This document shows, piece by piece, positions 36,615 to 44,262 of a stretch of 64,000 nucleotides of DNA. The notes under the pieces were generated by a model, which was not told the origin of the DNA, made no database searches, and saw only the letters and a program-made list of their open reading frames with translations. Positions within the stretch are counted from its first letter, which is position 1, and the number at the start of each line of letters is the position of its first letter. Made by a program: the position numbers and the translations under genes. This DNA comes from Aquibaculum sediminis. Lineage in GTDB: Bacteria > Pseudomonadota > Alphaproteobacteria > Kiloniellales > DSM-21159. The stretch spans positions 62,001 through 126,000 of the forward strand of contig NZ_JBFCVK010000004.1 in assembly GCF_040712085.1 (NCBI RefSeq), written 5' to 3'.

Positions 36615-38351
36615 ATGAAGGACCGTCGACCCTTGCGCTCACCGGAAAGCCTGCGCAGCCATCGCTGGCTGGGCGTGCAGGACCTGCGCGCCTTCGGCCA
36701 CCGCTCCCGGTTGCAGCAGATGGGCTACGACCGCGCGGACTTCGCCGGCAAGCCGGTGATCGCGATCATCAACACCTGGTCCGACATCAACCAGTGCCAT
36801 GCCCATCTGCGCACACGCGCCGAGGAGGTGAAACGCGGCATCTGGCAGGCCGGCGGCTTCCCGCTCGAACTGCCGGCAATGAGCCTCTCCGAGCCCTTCG
36901 TGAAGCCCACCACCATGCTCTATCGCAACTTCCTGGCGATGGAAGTGGAGGAGCTGCTGCGCAGCCACCCCATCGACGGGGCGATTCTGCTGGGCGGCTG
37001 CGACAAGACCACGCCGGGCCTGCTGATGGGCGCAATCTCCATGGGCCTGCCCTGCCTCTTCGTTCCCGCCGGGCCTATGCTGCGCGGCAACTGGCGTGGC
37101 CAGGTGCTGGGTTCGGGGTCCGATGCCTGGAAGTACTGGGACGAACTGCGCGCCGGCAACATCTCCGAAGCCGACTGGGAGGAGATCGAGGGCGGCATCG
37201 CGCGCTCTTTCGGCACCTGCATGACCATGGGCACGGCGGCTTCCATGATGGCGGTGGCCGAAGCCCTGGGCTTCACCCTGCCCAATGCCTCCTCCATTCC
37301 TGCGGCCGACGCCAACCACCCGCGCATGGCGACCGCCTCGGGCCGGCGCATCGTCGAGATGGTGTGGCAGGACGTGACACCGGATCAGATCATCTCACGC
37401 GAGGCGGTGCAAAACGCCATGGTGGTGCACAACGCCATGGGCGGCTCCACCAACGTGATCATCCACCTGATCGCCATCGCACGGCGTGCCGGCATCTCCC
37501 TCGATCTGGCGGACTTCGATGCCCTGTCGCGCACGGTCCCGGTGCTGGCCAACGTCCGGCCCAGCGGCCAGTACCTCATGGAGGACTTCTGGTACGCCGG
37601 CGGCCTGCGCGCGCTCATGAGCCGCCTGCGCCCGCATCTCGATCTCTCGCTGCGTACGGTGGCCGACAAGCGCTGGGAAGAGATTCTTCAGGGCGCGGAG
37701 GTTCACAACAACGACGTCATCCGCGACAACGACAACCCGGTCTTTGCCGAGGGCGCCACCGCGGTGCTGACCGGCAACCTGGCGCCCAACGGCGCCGTGA
37801 TGAAGCCGGCCGCCGCCCGCGCCGACCTCCTGTCGCACCGCGGCCCCGCGCTGGTCTTCCCGGACTATGACGCCATGGCCAAGGCCGTGGAGGACGAAGG
37901 CCTGGAGGTGACCCCAGACCACGTCCTCATTCTTCAGAACGCCGGTCCCCAGGGCGGCCCCGGCATGCCGGAGTGGGGCATGCTGCCGATCCCGCGCAAG
38001 CTGGTGCGCCAGGGCGTACGCGACATGCTGCGCATTTCCGATGCGCGCATGAGCGGCACCTCCTACGGCGCCTGCATCCTTCATGTGGCGCCGGAAGCCT
38101 GGGTCGGAGGCCCCCTGGCCCTGGTGCGCAACGGCGACGAGATCGAGGTGGACGTGAGCCAGCGCAGCCTGAACCTGCGCATCGACGCACGCGAGATGGA
38201 GCGCCGCCGCGAAGCCTGGAACCCGCCGGCGCCGCGCTACCAACGCGGCTGGGGCGCCCTATTCCAGCAGCACATCGGCCAGGCCGACCAGGGCTGCGAC
38301 TTTGACTTCCTGCAAGCCGGCGCCCCGACACCGGAGCCGGAGATACATTGA
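36615..38351 (+). CDS. IlvD/Edd-family dehydratase (sugar-acid dehydratase, L-arabinonate dehydratase-like)
   Basis: This 578-residue Fe-S dehydratase has cluster cysteines Cys61 (INQCHAH), Cys129 (GGCDKTTPG) and Cys202 (GTCMTMGTA), as in [2Fe-2S] enzymes of the sugar-acid branch. Biosynthetic IlvD is unlikely given the operon and the sequence SDARMSGTSYGACILHVAPE shared with arabinonate/xylonate-type dehydratases. It would convert a hydroxy-sugar acid to a 2-keto-3-deoxy acid, the substrate type for the DapA-family enzyme at the front of the operon. The ATG immediately follows the TRAP permease stop codon. Confidence 0.87.
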   Translation: MKDRRPLRSPESLRSHRWLGVQDLRAFGHRSRLQQMGYDRADFAGKPVIAIINTWSDINQCHAHLRTRAEEVKRGIWQAGGFPLELPAMSLSEPFVKPTTMLYRNFLAMEVEELLRSHPIDGAILLGGCDKTTPGLLMGAISMGLPCLFVPAGPMLRGNWRGQVLGSGSDAWKYWDELRAGNISEADWEEIEGGIARSFGTCMTMGTAASMMAVAEALGFTLPNASSIPAADANHPRMATASGRRIVEMVWQDVTPDQIISREAVQNAMVVHNAMGGSTNVIIHLIAIARRAGISLDLADFDALSRTVPVLANVRPSGQYLMEDFWYAGGLRALMSRLRPHLDLSLRTVADKRWEEILQGAEVHNNDVIRDNDNPVFAEGATAVLTGNLAPNGAVMKPAAARADLLSHRGPALVFPDYDAMAKAVEDEGLEVTPDHVLILQNAGPQGGPGMPEWGMLPIPRKLVRQGVRDMLRISDARMSGTSYGACILHVAPEAWVGGPLALVRNGDEIEVDVSQRSLNLRIDAREMERRREAWNPPAPRYQRGWGALFQQHIGQADQGCDFDFLQAGAPTPEPEIH

Positions 38352-38391
38352 GGCTGGGGGAGTGCGCAAGGGCGTAAGGAACCGACAGACT

Positions 38392-38468
38392 GAGCATCGT
38401 ACCCCATTCTGTTATCCCAAGCTCTTCACCCAACGAAAAAGGGCCCGGCAAAACGCGCCAAGCCCTTG
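38392..38468. repeat. Distal copy of a 77-nt imperfect direct repeat bounding the islet
   Basis: From GAGCATC to CCCTTG this stretch matches 39517-39592 in the same orientation, at roughly three of four positions with one gap. Blocks shared exactly include TACCCCA, CCCAAGC and GAAAAAGG. Read on the minus strand it contains a hairpin AAGGGCTTGGC...GCCGGGCCCTT followed by a T-run, like the terminator in the other copy. It begins 41 bases after the IlvD/Edd stop. It may mark one end of an inserted segment and could also terminate the operon. Confidence 0.7.
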
Positions 38469-38500
38469 ATATCAGTGACAGGAAGCAAAGAGATCAAACC

Positions 38501-38522
38501 GCCCCGCCGACATGGGCGGGGC
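38501..38522 (-). terminator. Terminator of the 63-residue gene
   Basis: A perfect 8-bp stem (38501-38508 with 38515-38522) closes a six-base loop just after the stop codon of the small minus-strand gene. On that strand it is followed by GGTTTGATCTCTTT, which is only moderately U-rich. Confidence 0.6.
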
Positions 38523-38526
38523 TCTC

Positions 38527-38718
38527 TCAAGACTTATGCGAGCCTAGAATCTCAAGCCCGTCGAACTCCTGAATCCGTCGTAGGTCATCAACAGTGAGGG
38601 TGTCGCACAAGCCAGAATGCTCAGCGATTCGCATACGAGCTTCCTCATATGCGGCACGGCGGATCGGGTCATTTTGTGCGCCATTCGGGCCATAGGATGA
38701 ACGGCGGTTTTGTGCCAT
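38527..38718 (-). CDS. Small hypothetical protein
   Basis: This 63-residue, charged protein (MAQNRRSSYGPNGAQNDPIR at the start, DDLRRIQEFDGLEILGSHK near the end) has no motif I recognise and no membrane segment. It lies in the low-GC islet next to tRNA-Val, on the same strand as the GNAT-like gene upstream and followed by a hairpin terminator. GGGAGCAAC lies upstream of the ATG, an acceptable ribosome site. Codon use and base composition differ from the neighbours, which suggests acquisition by transfer. Confidence 0.5.
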   Translation of the reverse strand: MAQNRRSSYGPNGAQNDPIRRAAYEEARMRIAEHSGLCDTLTVDDLRRIQEFDGLEILGSHKS

Positions 38719-38825
38719 CGGTTGTTGCTCCCTCCGTTGCCACCGTATCAGTTAGGATTCAACGAACGGTGTCCTATCGATATAAGGTGGCGACACTGAG
38801 GCTTTACCCCTCCCCAGAAAATGCC

Positions 38826-39374
38826 CTAGCTAATGGGACGTGCCCAGTATGTAGCTCCATGCAATTGCTCTGCAAGAGCAAAACCGTGGGCAGCATATAG
38901 CCTTTCGGTGTCGGGTCTCGGATTTCGAAGTCTAACCTCTTCACTTCCAATGGTTTTCCCAAAATAGTCAGCTGCGGTTAAAACCGTAGTGGCAACCCAC
39001 CCAGGTTGGTCGGTCGTCGCAAACCGCTCAATCCATTTGATCGTTACGTAGCGTTTTCCGCGGGATGCATTGCCTATGGCGAGCCCGCATAGTTTATCCC
39101 CATCCCACAGTGCAATGTCGAATCGCCGAGGCGTCGATCGGAACTGCCGGTAAATCTTATCCCATGGAAAACCACCACCCGGAAGAAAGCCTTGTCCGGG
39201 ATCTATGCTTTCAAAGTTCTTTATTGCGCTCCAATAGGCAAGCGCATGCCGGCCAAGCGGAAATATCTTCAAATCAATACTTTGAAGAAGGGGCAACATG
39301 CAGCGCCAGGTCGCGTCATAGGCTGCGTCACGGTATCCCTGGTATCGGCTTTGTGCTTCTTCATAAGGGCTCAT
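38826..39374 (-). CDS. Hypothetical protein, possibly GNAT-fold acetyltransferase-like
   Basis: This 182-residue protein has an N-terminal helical part rich in aromatic residues. A segment follows (RRFDIALWDGDKLCGLAIGNAS, then YVTIKWIERF), and the last part reads VLTAADYFGKTIG...VRLRNP...RLYAAHGFALAE. The R-L-Y-x-x-x-G-F pattern near the end is typical of motif B of GNAT enzymes, but no clear acetyl-CoA loop is seen, so the assignment is weak. A 10-bp palindrome ATTGCGCAAT (39397-39406) lies upstream. The gene is AT-richer than the genome average here and sits between the two direct repeats. Confidence 0.55.
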   Translation of the reverse strand: MSPYEEAQSRYQGYRDAAYDATWRCMLPLLQSIDLKIFPLGRHALAYWSAIKNFESIDPGQGFLPGGGFPWDKIYRQFRSTPRRFDIALWDGDKLCGLAIGNASRGKRYVTIKWIERFATTDQPGWVATTVLTAADYFGKTIGSEEVRLRNPRPDTERLYAAHGFALAEQLHGATYWARPIS

Positions 39375-39516
39375 GGGGGCCTATGGCTCCGGATGGATTG
39401 CGCAATTGTGATAACATACCACCGAACAGCGCATTCCCGGAAGGCGCTCACGCTGATTCAACACTCCTTACGAGTGGTCTCGTCGAAGCATGAAGCTTTG
39501 CCGTCACCCACTAACC

Positions 39517-39592
39517 GAGCATCATACCCCAGCTGTTACCCCAAGCGCTTTTCCCAAAGAAAAAGGACCTAGCGAAGTCCGCTAAGTCCTTG
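39517..39592. repeat. Proximal copy of the direct repeat, directly behind tRNA-Val
   Basis: This 76-nt stretch is the partner of 38392-38468, in the same orientation. Its right end (39579-39592) lies seven bases from the tRNA-Val CCA end. On the minus strand, beyond the terminator hairpin, it reads GGGGTAACAGCTGGGGTATG. Repeated GGGGTA words of this kind are often seen beside tRNA-integrating tyrosine-recombinase elements (my recollection, not checked). No integrase gene remains nearby. Confidence 0.7.
39555..39591 (-). terminator. Intrinsic terminator of tRNA-Val
   Basis: On the minus strand a 12-bp stem with one G-U pair (39580-39591 with 39563-39574) closes a five-base loop. It is followed by UUUUUCUUU. 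It starts nine bases after the CCA end of tRNA-Val and lies inside the proximal direct repeat. Confidence 0.85.
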
Positions 39593-39599
39593 TTTTTCT

Positions 39600-39675
39600 T
39601 GGTGGGCGGTGACGGGATCGAACCGCCGACCTACTGGGTGTAAACCAGTCGCTCTCCCAGCTGAGCTAACCGCCC
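39600..39675 (-). tRNA. tRNA-Val (anticodon UAC)
   Basis: This 76-base cloverleaf has acceptor GGGCGGT paired with ACCGCCC, D-arm GCTC/GAGC, anticodon arm ACTGG-TTTACAC-CCAGT (anticodon TAC) and T-loop TTCGATC. The CCA end is encoded. It lies between hupB and the low-GC islet. Confidence 0.96.
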
Positions 39676-39689
39676 CCTATCCGCGCGCA

Positions 39690-39721
39690 AACGGCCGACC
39701 CAAGAGAACAGGCCGGCCGTT
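39690..39721 (-). terminator. Hairpin after hupB
   Basis: A perfect 8-bp inverted repeat (AACGGCCG at 39690-39697, CGGCCGTT at 39714-39721) closes a 16-base loop 25 bases after the hupB stop. It is followed on the minus strand by TTGCGCG, so termination is likely but not strong. It separates hupB from tRNA-Val. Confidence 0.55.
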
Positions 39722-39746
39722 GCGACACGCATCGATCAGGAGGTCG

Positions 39747-40019
39747 TCAGTTGACGGCGTCCTTGAGGCTCTTGCCAGCCTTGAACTTCGGCTGCTTCGA
39801 CGCCGGGATCTGCATCTTCTCGCCGGTGCGCGGGTTGCGCCCCTCGGAAGCCGCACGCTCGCTGACAAGGAAGGTGCCGAAGCCGACGAGGCGAACCTCG
39901 TCGCCCTGCTTCAAGCTGTCGGTGATCGTGCCGAACACGGCATCGACTGCCTTGCCGCTGTCGTTCTTGGATAGGCCGGTCGCTTCCATCACGGCGGCCA
40001 CGAGATCGTTCTTGTTCAC
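39747..40019 (-). CDS. hupB: DNA-binding protein HU
   Basis: This 90-residue histone-like protein has MNKNDLVAAVMEATGLSKND, the body-arm junction VGFGTF and the DNA-binding arm GRNPRTGEKMQIPASKQPKFKAGK (signature GRNPxTG). It compacts and bends DNA as a dimer. It follows lon, the usual order in proteobacteria, with its own promoter and terminator. Confidence 0.97.
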   Translation of the reverse strand: MNKNDLVAAVMEATGLSKNDSGKAVDAVFGTITDSLKQGDEVRLVGFGTFLVSERAASEGRNPRTGEKMQIPASKQPKFKAGKSLKDAVN

Positions 40020-40085
40020 TCTGAACCCCCCTCTCTCTGGGTTATGCTCACGCTGTTCATAATGCGGAGGCGCGGACTGTGGCGC

Positions 40086-40115
40086 ACTCTAAACAACGCT
40101 TTTATGCGCCGTCAA
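40086..40115 (-). promoter_or_regulatory. hupB: Probable sigma-70 promoter of hupB
   Basis: On the minus strand TTGACG (40110-40115) and TAGAGT (40086-40091) are separated by 18 bases. The -10 lies 66 bases upstream of the hupB ATG. The -35 agrees with consensus at five of six positions and the -10 at four of six. The promoter sits directly after the lon terminator. Confidence 0.6.
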
Positions 40116-40120
40116 CGCGG

Positions 40121-40154
40121 AAAGCCGCGGCGGAACGCATTCTCCCGCCGCGGC
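40121..40154 (-). terminator. Intrinsic terminator of lon
   Basis: A perfect 10-bp stem (40124-40133 with 40145-40154) closes an 11-base loop 10 bases after the lon stop. It is followed on the minus strand by TTTCC. It separates lon transcription from the hupB promoter. Confidence 0.75.
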
Positions 40155-40163
40155 CTTGCCGCA

Positions 40164-42569
40164 TTAATGGGTGAGTCGGTCGCCCCGGTTCTCCTCCACC
40201 ACCGTCTTGGGAAGAGGATCAACCTCCTCGGGCTCGCTCCAATCGATGGGGGTGAGCTTCCCGGCAAGCGCGTGCTCCAACACCTGGTCGACGGTGCCGC
40301 AAGGCACGATCTCCAGGCTGGTCTTCACACTGTCGGGCACGTCGGCGAGGTCCTTCTCGTTCTCCTCGGGGATCAGCACCGTCTTGATGCCGGCCCGTAC
40401 CGCCGCCAGGAGCTTCTCCTTGAGGCCACCAATGGGCAGGACACGACCGCGCAGGGTCACCTCCCCCGTCATGGCGACATCGTGGCGGATGGGCACACCA
40501 GTGAGCACGGAGACAATGGCCGTGACCATGGCAATACCGGCCGAAGGCCCGTCCTTGGGAGTCGCACCCTCGGGCACGTGGACGTGGATGTCCCGCTTCT
40601 CGAAGACCGTCGGCTTGATGCCGAAGTCGACCGCGCGGCTTTTTACGTAGGATTCGGCCGCCTGGATCGACTCCTTCATCACGTCGCCGAGCGTGCCGGT
40701 GGTCACCGCCTTGCCCTTGCCGCGCAAGGTCACGGCCTCGATCTGCAGCAGCTCGCCGCCGACCTCGGTCCAGGCCAGTCCGGTGGAAACACCGACCTGA
40801 TCCTCCTGGTCCGCCTGGCCGTAGCGATAGCGCCGAACCCCGGCATAGGTGTCGAGGTTCTCAGGCGTCACCTCGACCGCCGTGGAGTCGCCCAGAGCGA
40901 TTTCCTTCACCGCCTTGCGGATCAGGCCAGCCAACTCGCGCTCCAGGTTCCGCACACCGGCTTCGCGGGTGTAGTAGCGGATGAGGTCACGCAGGGCCTC
41001 GTCGGTGATCGACCACTCTTTGGCCTTGATGCCGTGCGCTTCGAACTGCTTGGTCAGCAGGTGGCGCTTGGCGATCTCGATCTTCTCCTCCTCGGTGTAA
41101 CCCGGGATGCGGATCACCTCCATGCGGTCCAGCAGCGGCTGCGGCATGCGCAGCGTGTTGGCCGTGGTGATGAACATCACGTTGGAGAGATCGTAGTCGA
41201 CCTCCAGGTAGTGGTCCGAGAAGGTGTCGTTCTGCTCGGGATCGAGGATCTCCAGCAGAGCCGACGAGGGGTCGCCCCGCCAGTCCGCACCCAGCTTGTC
41301 GATCTCGTCCAGCAGGAAGAGCGGATTCGACGACTTGGCACGCTTCATGCCCTGGATGATCTTGCCAGGCATAGAGCCGATGTAGGTGCGGCGATGGCCG
41401 CGCATCTCGGCTTCATCCCGCACACCACCCAGGCTCATGCGCACGAAGTTGCGCCCGGTGGAGGCAGCCATGGACTTGCCCAGCGAGGTCTTGCCCACGC
41501 CCGGCGGGCCGACGAGGCAAAGGATCGGGCCCTTCACCTTCTTCATGCGCTGCTGGACGGCGAGATACTCCAGGATGCGCTCCTTGACCTTCTCCAGGCC
41601 GTAGTGATCCCGGTTGAGGATGTCCTCCGCCTTCCGCAGGTCGATCTTGGCCCGCGTCGGCTTCTTCCAGGGGATCGAGAGCAGCCAGTCGAGATAGTTG
41701 CGCACCACGGTGGCTTCCGCCGACATGGGACTCATGTTGCGCAGCTTCTTGAACTCGGCCTGCGCCTTCTCGCGCGCTTCCTTGCTGAGGCGGGTCTTGC
41801 GGATCTTCTCCTCGAGTTCGGCCAGCTCGTCCTTGCCGTCCTCGCCCTCGCCCAGCTCCTTCTGGATCGCCTTGAGCTGTTCGTTGAGATAGTACTCGCG
41901 CTGCGTCTTCTCCATTTGCCGCTTCACGCGGTTGCGGATGCGCTTTTCCACCTGGAGAACGCCGATCTCGGCTTCCATGAAGCCATAGACCTTTTCCAGC
42001 CGCTCGCTGACCGAAACGGTCTCGAGCAGTTCCTGTTTCTCGGGGATCTTCAGGGAGAGGTGCGAGGCGATGGTGTCCGCCAGCTTGCCGGGAATCTCGA
42101 TCTGGTTGATCGAGACCAGCACTTCCGGCGGAATCTTCTTGTTGAGCTTGATGTACTGCTCGAACTGGGACACGGCGGTGCGTGCCAGAGCGTCAAGTTC
42201 GCGCTCCTCGCCCGCCTGCTCATCCAGCAGCTCGGCCTCGGCCTCGAAGAAGTCGTCCCGGTCACTGAAACCGGTGATGACCGCGCGCTGACCGCCTTCG
42301 ACCAGCACCTTCACAGTGCCGTCGGGCAGCTTGAGCAGCTGCAGCACGGTGCCCACCGTGCCGATGGTGTAGATGTCGTTCGAAGAAGGATCGTCCTGTG
42401 CCGCATCCTTCTGAGTGACCAGCAGAATCTGCTTGTCGTGCTTCATCACGTCCTCGAGAGCCTTTACGGACTTCTCGCGGCCGACGAAGAGCGGCACGAT
42501 CATGTGCGGGAACACCACAATGTCCCGCAGGGGCAGAACCGGAAAGACGTTGCCTGAGCTTACTGTCAC
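40164..42569 (-). CDS. lon: ATP-dependent protease Lon
   Basis: This 801-residue Lon has a LON substrate-binding N-domain (VFPVLPLRDIVVFPHMIVPL), a central coiled-coil, and the AAA+ module with GPPGVGKTSLGKS (Walker A). The protease domain has the catalytic dyad Ser676 (PKDGPSAG) and Lys719 (GGLKEKLL). It degrades misfolded and regulatory proteins in the cytosol. It is preceded by a sigma-32-like promoter. The C-terminus has about 25 extra acidic/charged residues after the protease core. Confidence 0.98.
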   Translation of the reverse strand: MTVSSGNVFPVLPLRDIVVFPHMIVPLFVGREKSVKALEDVMKHDKQILLVTQKDAAQDDPSSNDIYTIGTVGTVLQLLKLPDGTVKVLVEGGQRAVITGFSDRDDFFEAEAELLDEQAGEERELDALARTAVSQFEQYIKLNKKIPPEVLVSINQIEIPGKLADTIASHLSLKIPEKQELLETVSVSERLEKVYGFMEAEIGVLQVEKRIRNRVKRQMEKTQREYYLNEQLKAIQKELGEGEDGKDELAELEEKIRKTRLSKEAREKAQAEFKKLRNMSPMSAEATVVRNYLDWLLSIPWKKPTRAKIDLRKAEDILNRDHYGLEKVKERILEYLAVQQRMKKVKGPILCLVGPPGVGKTSLGKSMAASTGRNFVRMSLGGVRDEAEMRGHRRTYIGSMPGKIIQGMKRAKSSNPLFLLDEIDKLGADWRGDPSSALLEILDPEQNDTFSDHYLEVDYDLSNVMFITTANTLRMPQPLLDRMEVIRIPGYTEEEKIEIAKRHLLTKQFEAHGIKAKEWSITDEALRDLIRYYTREAGVRNLERELAGLIRKAVKEIALGDSTAVEVTPENLDTYAGVRRYRYGQADQEDQVGVSTGLAWTEVGGELLQIEAVTLRGKGKAVTTGTLGDVMKESIQAAESYVKSRAVDFGIKPTVFEKRDIHVHVPEGATPKDGPSAGIAMVTAIVSVLTGVPIRHDVAMTGEVTLRGRVLPIGGLKEKLLAAVRAGIKTVLIPEENEKDLADVPDSVKTSLEIVPCGTVDQVLEHALAGKLTPIDWSEPEEVDPLPKTVVEENRGDRLTH

Positions 42570-42662
42570 GATAATTCCTCTTGCCGCTCGGCGGCGGCCA
42601 GGTGGCCCGCCGCGGTTTGCGTGTGCCCGCGACCCTCATAGAGGCATCGCGCGCTCACCGTC

Positions 42663-42691
42663 AAATTGGCTGCACCGGGACACTCTTCAAG
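42663..42691 (-). promoter_or_regulatory. lon: Sigma-32-like heat-shock promoter of lon
   Basis: On the minus strand CTTGAA (42686-42691) is followed by CCAATTT (42663-42669), with 16 bases between the hexamer and heptamer. The alphaproteobacterial heat-shock consensus is CTTG, 17-18 bases, then CYTATNT; counted from CTTG the spacing here is 18. One of the informative -10 positions differs (A for T). The site lies about 94 bases before the lon ATG, and lon is a classic heat-shock gene. Confidence 0.55.
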
Positions 42692-42747
42692 GTCTGGGTA
42701 CAAAGGGGGTGATGGGTGACGTCCGTCCGACAAGCTCAAATCGCCCC

Positions 42748-42789
42748 GGTCGCACGCGGAAGAGGGGCACTCCCCTCGTCCGCGCGACC
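42748..42789 (-). terminator. Long hairpin after clpX
   Basis: A 42-base inverted repeat has three paired blocks (GGTCG, CGCGGA and GAGGGG with their complements), broken only by a CA bulge and one mismatch, around a CACT loop. It lies 47 bases after the clpX stop and upstream of the lon promoter. No U-tract follows, so it may be a factor-independent terminator of low strength or an mRNA 3'-end stabiliser. Confidence 0.55.
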
Positions 42790-42836
42790 AGGATACGTCG
42801 TGAACCGGGGGAAGCCCGGCGACGGCGCAGAAGGTG

Positions 42837-44102
42837 CTACGCACTGGTGCCGACGTCGCCTCGTCGGTCGGCATAGATATAGAGCGGCTGGCCGCGACCC
42901 TCGACGACTTCCCGGTTGATGACGATCTCCTCGACGCTGTCGAGTCCGGGCAAATCGAACATGGGGTCGAGCAGGATGCCCTCCATGATGGACCGCAGGC
43001 CGCGTGCACCGGTCTTGCGCTTGATCGCCTTTTCGGCGATGGCCTTCAGCGCGTCGTCGGTGAACTGCAGCGTGATGTCCTCCATCTCGAAGAGGCGCTG
43101 ATACTGTTTGACCAGAGCGTTCTTCGGCTGGGTGAGGATCTCGATCAGCGCTTCATCATCCAGGTCTTCCAGGGTCGCAACCACCGGCAGGCGGCCGACG
43201 AACTCGGGGATCAGGCCAAACTTCAGCAGATCCTCCGGCTCCACGCCGCGCAGGATCTCGCCCGCCTGGCGTTCGTCCGGTCCAGCCACCTCGGCGCCGA
43301 ACCCGATGGCCTTGGTCTTGCCCCGGCTGGCGATCAACTTCTCCAGGCCAGCAAACGCGCCGCCGCAGATGAAGAGGATGTTGGTGGTGTCGACTTGCAG
43401 GAACTCCTGCTGCGGATGCTTGCGCCCGCCCTGCGGCGGCACGGAGGCGACGGTGCCTTCCATGATCTTCAACAGTGCCTGCTGCACACCCTCGCCCGAG
43501 ACGTCGCGCGTGATCGAGGGGTTGTCCGACTTCCGGGAAATCTTGTCGACTTCGTCGATGTAGACGATGCCGCGCTGAGCCCGCTCCACGTTGTAGTCCG
43601 CCGACTGCAGCAGCTTGAGGATGATGTTCTCCACATCCTCGCCCACATAGCCCGCCTCGGTCAGAGTCGTGGCATCGGCCATGGTGAAGGGCACATCGAG
43701 AATGCGCGCCAGCGTCTGGGCCAGAAGCGTCTTGCCGCAGCCCGTGGGACCGACCAGCAGGATGTTCGACTTGGCCAGCTCGACGTCATTGTTCTTCTGG
43801 CCATGGGCCAGGCGCTTGTAGTGATTGTGGACGGCAACGGAGAGCACGCGCTTCGCGTGGGACTGACCGATGACGTAATCGTCAAGAACCTCGCAGATAT
43901 CCCCCGGTGAGGGCACCCCATCGCGCGACTTCACCAGACTGGTCTTATGCTCCTCACGGATGATGTCCATGCAGAGTTCGACGCATTCGTCGCAAATAAA
44001 GACCGTCGGGCCGGCAATGAGCTTGCGGACCTCGTGTTGGCTCTTTCCACAGAAGGAGCAATAGAGGGTGTTCTTGGAATCGCTTCCGCCAGACTTACTC
44101 AT
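42837..44102 (-). CDS. clpX: ATP-dependent Clp protease ATP-binding subunit ClpX
   Basis: This 421-residue AAA+ unfoldase has an N-terminal zinc-binding domain with four cysteines (CSFCGKSQ and FICDECVELC). The AAA+ module has GPTGCGKTLLAQTLA and VYIDEVDKI, and the IGF loop for ClpP docking is present as AIGFGAEV. It feeds unfolded substrates to ClpP. It lies downstream of clpP, but a terminator hairpin stands between them, so clpX may also have its own promoter. Confidence 0.98.
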   Translation of the reverse strand: MSKSGGSDSKNTLYCSFCGKSQHEVRKLIAGPTVFICDECVELCMDIIREEHKTSLVKSRDGVPSPGDICEVLDDYVIGQSHAKRVLSVAVHNHYKRLAHGQKNNDVELAKSNILLVGPTGCGKTLLAQTLARILDVPFTMADATTLTEAGYVGEDVENIILKLLQSADYNVERAQRGIVYIDEVDKISRKSDNPSITRDVSGEGVQQALLKIMEGTVASVPPQGGRKHPQQEFLQVDTTNILFICGGAFAGLEKLIASRGKTKAIGFGAEVAGPDERQAGEILRGVEPEDLLKFGLIPEFVGRLPVVATLEDLDDEALIEILTQPKNALVKQYQRLFEMEDITLQFTDDALKAIAEKAIKRKTGARGLRSIMEGILLDPMFDLPGLDSVEEIVINREVVEGRGQPLYIYADRRGDVGTSA

Positions 44103-44164
44103 GATCCTCGCTTCGCGTCCCTTAGCGCAAGCATGTTAGACAGACGCCGAGCTGTCACACAACG

Positions 44165-44204
44165 GCAAAAAGGGCAGCCCACCTCTGGGTGGCCCGGGTG
44201 GGCT
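44165..44204 (-). terminator. Intrinsic terminator of clpP
   Basis: On the minus strand an 8-bp stem (AGCCCACC at 44197-44204 with GGTGGGCT at 44176-44183) closes a 13-base loop that can pair further (GGG/CCC). GCCCTTTTT follows. It lies about 60 bases after the clpP stop and before clpX, so clpP and clpX transcription is at least partly uncoupled. Confidence 0.7.
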
Positions 44205-44262
44205 CCCGAGCGCGACAATTTCATTCAACAGCGCCGGACGCAAGGGGCGGCCTGGGCAACGA

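Noticed and set aside
35258..37870. An 870-codon open frame overlapping the TRAP permease and dehydratase genes
   Set aside because: It is out of frame with two well-identified genes on the same strand and is His/Arg-rich without any motif.
36615..38351. Biosynthetic dihydroxy-acid dehydratase (ilvD)
   Set aside because: The operon context (TAXI-TRAP importer, DapA-family and Ldh-family genes, FadR-type regulator) and the sugar-acid-type cysteine pattern fit a catabolic dehydratase better.
40044..42557. An 837-codon open frame antisense to lon
   Set aside because: It has no family features, and lon is intact on the other strand.
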